64,000 nucleotides of DNA. It comes from Bacteroidota bacterium. GTDB lineage: Bacteria > Bacteroidota > Bacteroidia > Bacteroidales > Bacteroidaceae. Under the pieces are notes generated by a model. It worked only from the letters and a program-made list of their open reading frames with translations, had not been told where the DNA came from and made no database searches. The translations under genes were made by a program, and so were the position numbers. The stretch lies in the NCBI GenBank assembly GCA_023426145.1, contig JAFABG010000038.1:62001-126000 (forward strand), given 5' to 3'. Numbering within the stretch: position 1 is the stretch's first letter; every line of letters begins with the position of its first letter. This document shows positions 27,982-37,525 of the stretch, piece after piece.

Positions 27982-28695
27982 TTAAATACGTTTAATGACA
28001 TACTCAGCCAAATAACAACCGAAGACAGCTGGCATATAGCTAACCGTTCCGCAAGTCGATTTCTTATTCCTCTCTGTTTCAGTCAGCAGCACTGCTTTTG
28101 AATCAGCTTGCTCAGTGCTGAACACCACAGGATGCTTCCGCTTCACTCCCATTTTTTGCAGACGTTTGCGCACAGCCTTACTCAATCCACAATGATACGT
28201 ATCCCAAAGATCAGCAAAACGAACCTGAGTAATATCACTTTTTGCACCTGCTCCCATACTGGAAACTATTTTAATGCGACGCTTCATCGCTTCATAAATC
28301 AGAAAACATTTGGGGCTAATTGTATCAATAGCATCGACTATAAAATCATAGTGAGCAGCATCCAATAATTCCGGAATATTCTCGTCTTTCAAATATAGAG
28401 GTAAGACTGCCAGTTGAATACTAGGGTTGATGTCTCTATAGCGAGCAGCCAATACTTCGGCTTTTTCCATACCCAAAGTTGAATGCATAGCAGGAAGTTG
28501 ACGATTCATATTGGTAGGTTGCACTGTATCCGCATCCACTATTGTCATTTGCCCTACTCCTGCACGGCATAGCATTTCGGCGGCATAAGCCCCTACTCCA
28601 CCTAGTCCAACTATCAACACATGCGAAGCCCTAATGCGCTTCATTTTATCTTCTCCTAACAGGAGTTCCGTACGTTGTTGCCAATTATCTTCCAT
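27982..28695 (-). CDS. tcdA: tRNA threonylcarbamoyladenosine dehydratase (TcdA/CsdL-type E1-like protein)
   Basis: 237-aa ThiF/MoeB-superfamily enzyme that uses ATP to cyclise t6A37 on tRNA to ct6A. The adenylation domain shows the nucleotide motif 'VLIVGLGGVGAYAAEMLCRAGVGQ', given here only in part for its GxGGxG core, with 'VDADTVQPTNMNRQ' and 'DAIDTISPK'. 'RKHPVVFSTEQ' and 'GTVSYMPAVFG' are typical of the TcdA subgroup rather than ThiF or MoeB. Its ATG overlaps the antiporter stop codon (TGATG), indicating translational coupling. LolD-like ATPase follows 11 bp later. Confidence 0.9.
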   Translation of the reverse strand: MEDNWQQRTELLLGEDKMKRIRASHVLIVGLGGVGAYAAEMLCRAGVGQMTIVDADTVQPTNMNRQLPAMHSTLGMEKAEVLAARYRDINPSIQLAVLPLYLKDENIPELLDAAHYDFIVDAIDTISPKCFLIYEAMKRRIKIVSSMGAGAKSDITQVRFADLWDTYHCGLSKAVRKRLQKMGVKRKHPVVFSTEQADSKAVLLTETERNKKSTCGTVSYMPAVFGCYLAEYVIKRI

Positions 28696-30830
28696 CAGTT
28701 TTTCTTAAACCATTTATAAAACCATTTACCCACCTTTTCATAATGTTGTGATTCATTGTGTCCTTGTGGGTCAGAGAAGGACACAATATCAACCGGTTCG
28801 CCACACTGATCGGGATAAAGAACAATCAGGCTGCTATTTGAAAAATACCTTCCAAGTTGTGCCGGCAAGCGTTCAAATGAAGGATCATAAGAGATAGATC
28901 CACGGCGTGCCGATATAACAACGAACAAATGATCGTAGTTCACTTGCCCGGTTAATATTAAAAGATCGTCCCACTCATCAAGGAGAGAAAACTCCGTAGG
29001 AGTAGCACTAAACTTTTTCTTCACTAATTGTTGCAAGTACCCCAATGTACGCTCATTGGAAAAAAAATGTACTCGACAGCCAAGTTCACTACCCATCCGG
29101 CACAAATGCTGCACCCATTTCACAAAACCGGTTTCGTACTCTGCTTTTGGGGGAACCGCCACATTTATACGGCGAAGCGTATTGACCGGCATGAGGAACT
29201 TAGCAATAATGACTTCTCGATGTGAACCTTTTAGTAGACTTTCAGCCATTTTACCAAAAAAGGTATCTACAATATTGGCTTTCCTATGCAGTCCGATCAC
29301 CACATCCGTTGCTTCATATTCCTTTATCGTATGAATGATTCCTGAAGCAATATTCAAATCATAGCGACTCACCATCGTCACCGGGACATCAGCTGCTGCT
29401 GCAATCATAGCAGCTTTCTCTAAGCAACGCTTGCCTTGCAGATCACTATTTCCAGAGTCGTTATTGTCGTTTATCACATTCAGAGCGATCATTCGATTTT
29501 TCAATTTAGCATCTTTAATTACTAAAGCCAGATTAACTAAATCTTCTATTGTATCCTGATTGGCTATTGGAATCAGTATTTTTTCCACAGCTTCCTTGGC
29601 ATCATTATCAGTATGATCCACGGCTTCGCTCAGTGCAAAGCGTCTTGCAGAACGCTCCGTAACCAATGAACTAATAATGCAAGTAAACAATATCATAACC
29701 ACTGTACCGTTAAGCACATCATCATTCAATAAGCGCTCTCCGTTTTCCATGATGATGTTATGTCCAATCAACACTGCTGCCAGAGTAGCTGCTGCTTGAG
29801 CATTACTCAATCCAAAAATCATTCTTCGTTCATTCGCTTTCATCCGATACATTTTCTGCGTGATCCAAGCAGCCAACCATTTACTAAAGGTTGCCACTAT
29901 CGTCATCAGTATAGCTACTTTTAAGGCTTCCCCACCAGTCATCAGACTCTTCACATTAATAATCATGCCGACACCGATCAAGAAATAAGGGATGAACAAG
30001 GCATTTCCTACGAATTCGAGCCGGTTCATCAAAGGGGATACATGTGGAATCAACCGGTTCAAAACTAATCCAGCTAAGAATGCACCGAGGATGCCTTCCA
30101 TACCAACAAATTCCATCAGACCACCTCCTAGAAACACCATAGCCAAAACGAAAACAAATTGCATCACGCTATCATCATACTTCCGAAAAAACCAACGGCC
30201 AATGCGTGGGAAGAAGTAGATAATTAGGAAGCCCAAAAAAGCAACTTTAGCTACAAGGATAGCCCAGAATAACTCATCATCGGTGCCTTTAAACATGCCG
30301 CCAATCACAGCAAGAACGATCAAAGCAAGAGTCACTGTCACGGCCGTCCCACCAATAGTAATATTAACACTACGCAAACGAGACAAACCATACCGACTTA
30401 TAATCGGATAAGCAATTAATGTGTGAGAAGCATACATACTAGCCAACAATACGGCTGTAAGAAAACCATAGCCAAGCAGTTCCATACTGCTCCACACACC
30501 AAGGACCATAGGGATAACGAATGTCAACCCTCCAAAAGCCAGACTCTTCACTCGATTCTTCTTGAAATCTTCCATGTCCATTTCAAGTCCGGCAAGGAAC
30601 ATGATATAATACAGACCTACTTTACCAAACAATTCAAAGCTACTGTCGCGATCGAGTAAATGAAGACCATGCTCTCCGATTAACACACCTGCCAAAATCA
30701 TACCGATAATATGAGGGATGTGCAAACGTCCTAAAATTATTGGTGCAAAAAGAATGATGATAAGTACCAAAAAGAACACCCATGTGGGGTCAGTAATAGG
30801 AAGCGCCAAATTAAAATCGAGCATGTTCAT
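28695..30830 (-). CDS. CPA2-type cation:proton antiporter with C-terminal universal-stress-like domain
   Basis: 711-aa inner-membrane protein. About 12-13 helices fill residues 10-390 ('HIPHIIGMILAGVLIGEHGL', 'YYIMFLAGLEMDMEDFKKNR', 'GILGAFLAGLVLNRLIP'), the Na+/H+ or K+/H+ exchanger fold. The remaining roughly 320 residues are soluble and resemble tandem Usp-like nucleotide-binding folds rather than a TrkA-N domain ('KILIPIANQDTIEDLVNLAL', 'TDVVIGLHRKA'). A longer frame starts at 30878, but a TTCCTTTG box (one mismatch to the -7 consensus) lies within it at 30856-30863, so I prefer the ATG at 30830 (or the one at 30824). It is first in an operon with tcdA and the LolD-like gene. Confidence 0.9.
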   Translation of the reverse strand: MNMLDFNLALPITDPTWVFFLVLIIILFAPIILGRLHIPHIIGMILAGVLIGEHGLHLLDRDSSFELFGKVGLYYIMFLAGLEMDMEDFKKNRVKSLAFGGLTFVIPMVLGVWSSMELLGYGFLTAVLLASMYASHTLIAYPIISRYGLSRLRSVNITIGGTAVTVTLALIVLAVIGGMFKGTDDELFWAILVAKVAFLGFLIIYFFPRIGRWFFRKYDDSVMQFVFVLAMVFLGGGLMEFVGMEGILGAFLAGLVLNRLIPHVSPLMNRLEFVGNALFIPYFLIGVGMIINVKSLMTGGEALKVAILMTIVATFSKWLAAWITQKMYRMKANERRMIFGLSNAQAAATLAAVLIGHNIIMENGERLLNDDVLNGTVVMILFTCIISSLVTERSARRFALSEAVDHTDNDAKEAVEKILIPIANQDTIEDLVNLALVIKDAKLKNRMIALNVINDNNDSGNSDLQGKRCLEKAAMIAAAADVPVTMVSRYDLNIASGIIHTIKEYEATDVVIGLHRKANIVDTFFGKMAESLLKGSHREVIIAKFLMPVNTLRRINVAVPPKAEYETGFVKWVQHLCRMGSELGCRVHFFSNERTLGYLQQLVKKKFSATPTEFSLLDEWDDLLILTGQVNYDHLFVVISARRGSISYDPSFERLPAQLGRYFSNSSLIVLYPDQCGEPVDIVSFSDPQGHNESQHYEKVGKWFYKWFKKN

Positions 30831-31285
30831 AAGTCCCTGTTTTAGGATTACCGTGCAAAGGAACGAAAAAGTTCGCATACAAACAACGAATACGTAAATG
30901 ATTGGAACAAGAGATCATTAAAACATTTCAACCTATTTCCTCCCCACAACTATTAGATTTCTTTTGAAGATTCTATGGTTCCATTTTGAGCAAAAAAAAA
31001 AATCAAATTCAGTGCTATAGGAAACAAGAATATAGATCACTCCAAGAAGAAGAGTTTTCACATCCTCCACTGCATACTAATAGCCATTGAAAAAGCTTAC
31101 ACTTTTTTGCTGTAAATCATTAGCACTGTATTATTTCCTTATTTTTAACTATAAAGAAGCCTTTTAAAATTATCTTTCAACTATATTTGTTCAATATTAC
31201 AAGATAAACAAATAAGACTTTTATGCAAATTGAGTTGCCTTAGTTACCATATTTATCAAGATATTATTAAATAAACCCTGTTATT
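30831..31285. other. Intergenic region between antiporter and small secreted protein
   Basis: 455 bp without a gene. The left end carries a near-match -7 box on the minus strand (30856-30863, TTCCTTTG) for the antiporter operon. The right part carries a TATATTTG box at 31182-31189 for the gene at 31286. A run of 11 A lies near 30993. I see nothing else. Confidence 0.6.
31182..31189 (+). promoter_or_regulatory. -7 promoter box for the small secreted protein gene
   Basis: TATATTTG, exact TAnnTTTG match, giving a leader of roughly 90 bases before the ATG at 31286, longer than for other genes here. Confidence 0.5.
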
Positions 31286-31804
31286 ATGAGAACGATATAC
31301 TTATTAATTGCTTTTTTCATCTGTAGCTCACCCGTAATTGGCCAAACAAAACCAATCATTGAAGATAAAAAAGCCAATAATAATACTTATAATCTTTTTT
31401 ATCATTTTGGTAAAATAGCCATTACAAATAAGATCGAGCCATTGAATGCAGGAGCAAATCCTTTAGATTGGGAAGATTTTTATCGTATTGATATAGATGA
31501 CCTAAAGAACCTAGCCCAATACATTAAACCTTACATCGGTCCTTATCTAAAAAACTACCAACTTGAGAAATATGATAATTTGGAAACATCAATATTGTTT
31601 GATTTACATGGAAATGTGAACGGTTGTAGTTTTACATATCCATCTAAAATAAATATCCCCATCACAGTGATTGAACAAATCGAAACGTCGCTAAAAACAA
31701 ATGGGAAAGTGAAAATAACTCCTATTGGTCCTCCTAGAAACGATATGTACAATGTCTCAACTTCATTATTTGTAAGTTTAAAGAAACTTCAAACACAATT
31801 CTAG
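31286..31804 (+). CDS. Small secreted protein of unknown function
   Basis: 172-aa protein with a clear signal peptide (1-19, 'MRTIYLLIAFFICSSPVIGQ'). The mature part is mixed alpha/beta with no motif I recognise. It has 'FYRIDIDDLKNLAQYIKPYI' and an 'ILFDLHGNVNGCSFTYP' stretch suggesting beta-strands. No cysteine follows the signal in lipobox position, so it should be periplasmic or secreted rather than a lipoprotein. The gene stands alone between its own -7 box and a decayed copy of its own 3' end at 31848-32003, which suggests a formerly duplicated gene. Confidence 0.75.
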   Translation: MRTIYLLIAFFICSSPVIGQTKPIIEDKKANNNTYNLFYHFGKIAITNKIEPLNAGANPLDWEDFYRIDIDDLKNLAQYIKPYIGPYLKNYQLEKYDNLETSILFDLHGNVNGCSFTYPSKINIPITVIEQIETSLKTNGKVKITPIGPPRNDMYNVSTSLFVSLKKLQTQF

Positions 31805-31847
31805 CTTCCCATCGGCTTTCAAGGATAGTGGCACGTATATCTTATAG

Positions 31848-32003
31848 GTTTACATATCCATCAAAATAAATATTCCCCTCACAGCGATTGAACAAATCGA
31901 AACGTCGCTTAAAGCAAATGGAAAAGTGGAAATAGCTCCCATTAGCCTTCCTAGAAACGCGATATCTACTATGTCTCAACTTCCGTATTTGTGAATTTAA
32001 AGG
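31848..32003 (+). pseudogene. Decayed duplicate of the 3' end of the gene at 31286
   Basis: About 155 bp align base for base with 31632-31785 of the intact gene at roughly 85% by eye. Both contain TTTACATATCCATC, GATTGAACAAATCGAAACG, and CTCAACTTC near the end. A one-base deletion near 31860 and a two-base insertion near 31958 break the frame, and there is no start codon. It is a remnant of a tandem copy. Confidence 0.8.
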
Positions 32004-32261
32004 CCCTATAGACCCAATGCATTGGACATATAGCTCTAGCGAGTTGGATATATAGATGCTGCGTCTTGTATATATAGATCCAACAATTCAAATAATGGAT
32101 ACCCTTCCATAGCACTAAGTAGATAGATAGGTCTATTAATAATTCTTCCAGCAAAATGCGGTTTATATGGCAAAATGTTATAAATTTGCAGCCAAATTTA
32201 GTCTATTCGACAGAACTGAATAGATAAATTAAGTATTCAATAATTTAACAAAAGAAAGAAA
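32004..32261. other. Upstream region of asd
   Basis: 258 bp between the remnant and asd. It contains the TAAATTTG -7 box at 32181-32188 and otherwise nothing I can assign. Confidence 0.5.
32181..32188 (+). promoter_or_regulatory. -7 promoter box for asd
   Basis: TAAATTTG (TAnnTTTG) followed by CA, with a leader of about 70 bases before the asd ATG. Confidence 0.6.
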
Positions 32262-33269
32262 ATGAAAGTAGCTATTGTTGGCGTAAGCGGAGCCGTGGGA
32301 CAGGAATTCCTGCGCGTGCTCGATGAGAGAAACTTCCCGATGGACGAGTTAGTTTTGTTCGGTTCTAAACGTAGTGCCGGAACAATATATACTTTCCGCG
32401 GTAAACAGATCGAGGTGAAACTCTTACAACACAACGATGACTTTAAAGGGGTAGACATTGCTTTCACTTCTGCAGGTGCAGGAACATCTAAAGAGTTTGT
32501 TGAAACAATCACCAAATATGGTGCTGTGATGATTGACAACTCTAGTGCTTTCCGCATGGATGCTGACGTGCCTTTGGTAGTGCCTGAAGTTAATGCTGAG
32601 GATGCGTTAGAGCGTCCGCGTGGCATTATTGCTAACCCAAACTGTACAACAATTCAAATGGTTGTTGCACTTAAAGCCATCGAAAAGCTTTCTCATATAA
32701 AAACCGTGCACGTATCCACTTATCAAGCAGCAAGTGGTGCGGGTGCAGCAGCCATGGACGAATTGTACGAACAATATCGTCAGGTATTGGCTAACGAACC
32801 TGTTACTGTAGATAAATTTGCTTATCAGTTGGCCTTCAACTTGATTCCGCAGATTGATGTATTTACTGAAAACGGTTACACAAAAGAAGAAATGAAAATG
32901 TATAACGAAACGCGTAAGATTATGCATTCCGACGTAAAAGTTAGTGCAACTTGCGTTCGTGTTCCTGCATTGCGCGCACACTCTGAAAGCATTTGGATTG
33001 AAACTGAACGTCCTATCTCTATCGAAGAGGCTCGCGAAGCATTTGAAAATGGAGAAGGATTAATTCTTCAAGACAATCCTTCAGAAAAGCAATATCCAAT
33101 GCCTCTGTTTCTTGCCGGTAAAGATCCTGTTTACGTAGGACGTATCCGTAAAGACTTGACTAATGAAAACGGGCTAACTTTCTGGATTGTTGGTGATCAG
33201 ATTAAGAAGGGAGCTGCCCTCAACGCCGTACAAATTGCGGAATATTTGATCAAAGTAAAGAATGTATAA
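32262..33269 (+). CDS. asd: Aspartate-semialdehyde dehydrogenase
   Basis: 335-aa cytoplasmic NADPH enzyme converting aspartyl-phosphate to aspartate semialdehyde, at the branch to lysine/diaminopimelate, threonine and methionine. It has the nucleotide motif 'VGVSGAVGQEFLRVL' at the N-terminus, active-site C128 in 'NPNCTTIQM', 'STYQAASGAG', and the 'VRVPALRAHSESIW' substrate loop with its His. Length is normal. It is monocistronic, bounded by a -7 box and a strong terminator. Confidence 0.97.
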   Translation: MKVAIVGVSGAVGQEFLRVLDERNFPMDELVLFGSKRSAGTIYTFRGKQIEVKLLQHNDDFKGVDIAFTSAGAGTSKEFVETITKYGAVMIDNSSAFRMDADVPLVVPEVNAEDALERPRGIIANPNCTTIQMVVALKAIEKLSHIKTVHVSTYQAASGAGAAAMDELYEQYRQVLANEPVTVDKFAYQLAFNLIPQIDVFTENGYTKEEMKMYNETRKIMHSDVKVSATCVRVPALRAHSESIWIETERPISIEEAREAFENGEGLILQDNPSEKQYPMPLFLAGKDPVYVGRIRKDLTNENGLTFWIVGDQIKKGAALNAVQIAEYLIKVKNV

Positions 33270-33292
33270 ATAATACCTAATTAAGACTATAT

Positions 33293-33341
33293 AAAGGTCG
33301 GCTTGCACTGCGATAATTATCGCTGCAAGCCGACCTTTTTT
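33293..33341 (+). terminator. Terminator after asd
   Basis: AAAGGTCGGCTTGCA (33293-33307) pairs perfectly with TGCAAGCCGACCTTT (33324-33338) and is followed by a T-run to 33341. The loop itself contains the palindrome GCGATAATTATCGC, so the whole forms one long nearly continuous stem. Confidence 0.88.
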
Positions 33342-33453
33342 ACAATAAGAACACAATAAATACCTAACTATAGGTACAAATCCATCAAAAATAACGATCA
33401 ATAGCGATTGACCTTTTAATTATTTAGAACGAATTTTGCAGAAAATTAATTCT

Positions 33454-36291
33454 ATGAGTTCTCCCTCACTAAAAATTATATGCTGCTTAATTCTGTTTTT
33501 GATGTTTCCCAAAGTGGATGCTGCAACCTACAAACGCACAATTTCGGGACGGATATCCGATGCAAAAAATGATAGCCCATTGCCAGGTGCATCTATTTTA
33601 ATCAAAGGTACTTATTTATGGGCAGTATCTGATACTAAAGGAGAATTCACGATAGAAGGATTACAAGATGGCAACTATCTTTTGGAAGTTTCTTTTCTAG
33701 GCTACGTACAGGAGACTATTGAGATAAACGTTAACCAAAGCCTGAAAGGCTTAAGCATAAAACTGAAAGAAAACACCTTGGCTCTTGATGACGTTGTAGT
33801 CACCGCACAAGCACCCAAAAATGAGCTAAACAGTACATTCGTCATCAACAGCAATGCACTCGAGCATCTACAGCTTTCTAATGTAAGCGAAATTTCAGCC
33901 CTACTCCCAGGAGGGAAAACTAAAGTTCCTGACCTAACGAGTAACAACGTATTTTCATTAAGAGATGGAGGTTCACCTATAGGTAATGCCGCTTTCGGTT
34001 CAGCCATAGAAGTGAATGGAGTTCGTTTAGGCAATAACTCATCGTTTAGCAATCTGAGCGGCATTGATACCCGTAACATTAGCGTGGCTGATATTGAGTC
34101 GATTGAAGTTGTGACTGGAGTTCCCTCGGTTGAATACGGCGACTTAAACAGCGGTATGATAAAGATACATACAAAGAAAGGGAGAACGCCATGGAACATT
34201 CTCTTGTCTATCAACCCGCGTACAGAACAACTTTCATTTTCTAAAGGATTAGATTTAAGTCATAAAAAAGGAGTTATTAACTTAAGTGGAGAATGGACTA
34301 AAGCAACTCAAAAATTAGCCTCACCTTATACCTCTTACACCCGAAGAGGATTTTCTGCCGCTTACAACAATACTTTCCGAAAGGTTCTTAAATTAGACAT
34401 CGGACTCACCACCAACATCGGAGGCATGAATACCAAGAACGACCCTGATGCCTACACAGGGGAATACACGAAAATAAGAGACAATGTATTCCGTGGAAAC
34501 GCGGCTTTGACGTGGCTACTTAACAAATCGTGGATCACCAATCTAAAGTTAGATGCATCTGTTTATTTCAATGATAATCAATCGCATGCACATACATTTT
34601 ATTCTTATGCATCGGAGCAGCCGGCGGTTCATGCCGAACAAGAAGGCTATTTCATTGCCTCTAAGCTACCCTACACTTTCTTTGCCGATCAAATCATCGA
34701 CTCCAAAGAACTCGATTACGCCGCCTCACTAAAGTATGAATGGAATCGCCGATTCAACCACCTGAATAGTAGGCTGAAAACAGGAATACAATGGAAAGGA
34801 ACGGGCAATGTGGGTGAAGGAGAATATTATCAGAACCCTGACTTAGCTCCCAACGGCTATCGTCCTCGTCCATACAAGTCTTTCCCATATATGCACAATG
34901 TTTCTCTTTACGCTGAAGAAAATTTATCGTTCCCTATGGGCAAAACAACAGTAAGACTCATGGCAGGAGTACGATGGGAAAACCTATTTATCAGTGGCAC
35001 GGAATATGATAAATTGAACACCGTTTCGCCCCGATTCAACGCGCAATGGCAATTGAACAACCAGCTCTCAATTAGAGCAGGGTGGGGAATTACTGAGAAG
35101 TTACCCTCTTACGATGTACTCTATCCCCAACAGAAATACAGAGATATTCAAACGTTTGGACTGTCCTACAACAAGGATGAATCTGCCTATATCTACTACA
35201 GCCAACCCTACACATTACAACATAACGACAAGCTACGCTGGCAACGGAATCAGAATGCGGAACTGGGTATCGATTTGAACCTAAATCAGACCAAAGTATC
35301 CTTAGTCGGATATGTCAATCGCACTAAACTACCTTATAAATATACCAATAGTTATACTCCATTCTCTTACAATGTGCTTCAACTCCCAGACGGATTCAGC
35401 ACGTCTGATAATCCACTGATTAATGTGGACAATCAAACTGGAATGGTATACATACGTGGGAACGAATCCAGCTATTGGACACCGATGGACGTAAAAGTAA
35501 CCGACCAGACATTCGCTAAATCTATTATGCCGGACAATGGTATGGACATTGTTCGCAAAGGAGCAGAAATGGTTGTCGACTTTCCCGAAATCACATCATT
35601 ACGTACACAAATTCGGGTTGATGCTGCCTATACGCATACCAAATATATAGATAATTCCTTATCTTATGATTATCAAAACGGATGGTCGCACACGACTCTT
35701 CCCAACCGTTCTTACCAGTATGTAGGAATTTATGCTAATGGCGACAATACATCAGCAACAGCTAACGGAAAACGCACGCACTCGCTGGATGCAAACATCA
35801 CAGCCATCACTCGTATTCCAAAGGCTAAATTGATTATATCGTTCAAACTGGAAGCCTCACTAGTGAAGCGCTCACAAAACCTCTCAGAGTTTAACGGTAA
35901 CGAATATGCTTTCAATGTCAGCCAAGATAACAATGCAAAAACAGGAGGAAGCATTTACGACGGCCATTCTTACACTGCCATTTATCCGGTAGCCTATCTG
36001 GACCTGAATAATGAGATTCATCCTTTCACTGAAAGCGAAGCCGCAAATCCGGAGTTTGCTCATCTGATCCGAAAATCGGGGAATGCCTATACATTCGCTT
36101 CCGACGGCTATAACCCCTATTTCTCAGCCAACATTAATATCACTAAAGAAATTGGAGACCATATCTCACTGTCTCTCAATGCGATTAATTTCACAAACTC
36201 ACGACCTTATGTGAAATCGTTTGCAAGTGGTGTGAGTGCTGTATTCACTCCCGACTTCTATTATGGACTAACATGTCGCGTCAAATTTTAA
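33454..36291 (+). CDS. TonB-dependent outer-membrane receptor with N-terminal carboxypeptidase-regulatory-like domain
   Basis: 945-aa outer-membrane channel. Signal peptide (1-25), then a CarboxypepD_reg-like beta-sandwich (about 30-115, 'ISGRISDAKNDSPLPGASI'), plug domain (about 120-245, 'SIEVVTGVPSVEYGDLNSGM') and a 22-strand-type barrel ending in the aromatic 'YYGLTCRVKF'. It differs from SusC: it is shorter, lacks a SusD partner and lacks the SusC plug hallmark 'DEVVVVGYG' (here 'DDVVVTAQAP'). This is the layout of receptors for metal complexes, vitamins or peptides. The ATG at 33454 was chosen over the TTG at 33436, which lies in a GAATTTTG near-promoter sequence. It is the first of nine same-strand genes. 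Confidence 0.9.
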   Translation: MSSPSLKIICCLILFLMFPKVDAATYKRTISGRISDAKNDSPLPGASILIKGTYLWAVSDTKGEFTIEGLQDGNYLLEVSFLGYVQETIEINVNQSLKGLSIKLKENTLALDDVVVTAQAPKNELNSTFVINSNALEHLQLSNVSEISALLPGGKTKVPDLTSNNVFSLRDGGSPIGNAAFGSAIEVNGVRLGNNSSFSNLSGIDTRNISVADIESIEVVTGVPSVEYGDLNSGMIKIHTKKGRTPWNILLSINPRTEQLSFSKGLDLSHKKGVINLSGEWTKATQKLASPYTSYTRRGFSAAYNNTFRKVLKLDIGLTTNIGGMNTKNDPDAYTGEYTKIRDNVFRGNAALTWLLNKSWITNLKLDASVYFNDNQSHAHTFYSYASEQPAVHAEQEGYFIASKLPYTFFADQIIDSKELDYAASLKYEWNRRFNHLNSRLKTGIQWKGTGNVGEGEYYQNPDLAPNGYRPRPYKSFPYMHNVSLYAEENLSFPMGKTTVRLMAGVRWENLFISGTEYDKLNTVSPRFNAQWQLNNQLSIRAGWGITEKLPSYDVLYPQQKYRDIQTFGLSYNKDESAYIYYSQPYTLQHNDKLRWQRNQNAELGIDLNLNQTKVSLVGYVNRTKLPYKYTNSYTPFSYNVLQLPDGFSTSDNPLINVDNQTGMVYIRGNESSYWTPMDVKVTDQTFAKSIMPDNGMDIVRKGAEMVVDFPEITSLRTQIRVDAAYTHTKYIDNSLSYDYQNGWSHTTLPNRSYQYVGIYANGDNTSATANGKRTHSLDANITAITRIPKAKLIISFKLEASLVKRSQNLSEFNGNEYAFNVSQDNNAKTGGSIYDGHSYTAIYPVAYLDLNNEIHPFTESEAANPEFAHLIRKSGNAYTFASDGYNPYFSANINITKEIGDHISLSLNAINFTNSRPYVKSFASGVSAVFTPDFYYGLTCRVKF

Positions 36292-36295
36292 GCCA

Positions 36296-37525
36296 ATGAA
36301 AAATTATACTTACATACTATTAGTTGTTGTTTACTCCTTAGCAGGGTGTACGGATCTTGATAAAGCCAACCCTTATAGCGACCAATTACACACATTGCAA
36401 GTCACTGCAATTTATCCAAATGCATATACCGAATACCTTCGCGAGGGAGTGACTGTGAAGATTGAAGATATTGACCGGGGCTATGCCTACACCACAAAGA
36501 CTGACAAGAAGGGTACAGCTACATTCAAACTGACTAATGGAATATACCGCATACTACTGAGCGACAAGAATGGAACGCATATATTCAATGGATTAGCAGA
36601 CAACGTAAAACTAGTCAACAACGATGTAACATTCAACCTAGCATTGACTCACTCCAGAGCTGGAACACTGGTCATTAAAGAAATCTACTGTGGGGGATGC
36701 AAAAAGCTCCCATTGGAAGGGGATTATCAATTCGACAAATATATCATCTTACACAATAATGATTCAGAAGTGCAATATCTCGACAGCCTGTGTTTTGGAG
36801 CACTCGATCCTTATAACTCACAATCTACGAATGTATGGGTGACAAAAGACGAAGTGACCGGGGCAACTATTTTCCCTGATTTTGTTCCTATTGCCCAATG
36901 TATATGGCAATTTGGTGGTACGGGGCAATCATTCCCACTCCAACCGGGTGAAGATGCGATAATTGCACTCAACGGAGCCATTGACCACGCTGCTCAATAC
37001 CCGCTTTCTGTCAATCTCAATAAGCCCGGCTACTTTGTATGTTATAACAATGTTTATTTTCCGAATACATTATACCACCCGGCCCCTGGCAATCAAATCG
37101 CACCAGATCATTACCTGAACGTAGTCATAAAAACTGGACAGGCCAATGCCTATTCTTACTCCATATTTTCCCCTGCCACCGTTATTTTCAAAGCGCAGCA
37201 GACCACTATGCAAGATTATGTACTTGAAACCGGCAACGTTATTCAAAAGCCGGGAAGCACTGTAGACCGAGTGATAAAGATTCCACTGGAATGGGTGATT
37301 GACGGAACTGAAGTGTACTATGGTGGTTCTTCAAACAATCAAAAAAGGATTCCGCCTGCTATCGATGCTGGCTATGTTACTCAAAGGGCGACTTACAGTG
37401 GCCGAAGCCTATATCGCCATGTAGATGAAGCTGCCACACAGGAATCGGGTTATGAAATAATGGTAGACACGAACAATTCTTCTACTGATTTTTACGAACG
37501 GGATAAACCTTCATTACATGAGTAA
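36296..37525 (+). CDS. DUF4876-type lipoprotein
   Basis: 409-aa lipoprotein; the lipobox 'LAGC' puts the acylated Cys at residue 18. After it comes a beta-sandwich (about 30-110) resembling a carboxypeptidase-regulatory or Ig-like fold ('TVKIEDIDRGYAYTTKTDKKGTATF'; motif longer than the core GxA). The remainder ('LVIKEIYCGGCKKLP', 'DKYIILHNNDSEVQYLDSL') resembles DUF4876, itself similar in layout to lamin-tail domains. Function unknown. It starts 4 bp after the TonB receptor and overlaps or abuts the next beta-barrel gene, so it is probably a surface or periplasmic partner of the receptor. The family name is from memory and not checked. Confidence 0.75.
   Translation: MKNYTYILLVVVYSLAGCTDLDKANPYSDQLHTLQVTAIYPNAYTEYLREGVTVKIEDIDRGYAYTTKTDKKGTATFKLTNGIYRILLSDKNGTHIFNGLADNVKLVNNDVTFNLALTHSRAGTLVIKEIYCGGCKKLPLEGDYQFDKYIILHNNDSEVQYLDSLCFGALDPYNSQSTNVWVTKDEVTGATIFPDFVPIAQCIWQFGGTGQSFPLQPGEDAIIALNGAIDHAAQYPLSVNLNKPGYFVCYNNVYFPNTLYHPAPGNQIAPDHYLNVVIKTGQANAYSYSIFSPATVIFKAQQTTMQDYVLETGNVIQKPGSTVDRVIKIPLEWVIDGTEVYYGGSSNNQKRIPPAIDAGYVTQRATYSGRSLYRHVDEAATQESGYEIMVDTNNSSTDFYERDKPSLHE

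Noticed and set aside
33364..33377. ACCTAactaTAGGT inverted repeat ahead of the TonB receptor gene, as an operator
   Set aside because: The stem is only five bases and of the kind expected by chance in AT-rich DNA.
33702..34214. A 170-codon frame on the minus strand inside the TonB receptor gene
   Set aside because: It has no promoter, its composition follows the overlapping gene's codons, and no domain is seen; it is a shadow of the receptor gene.
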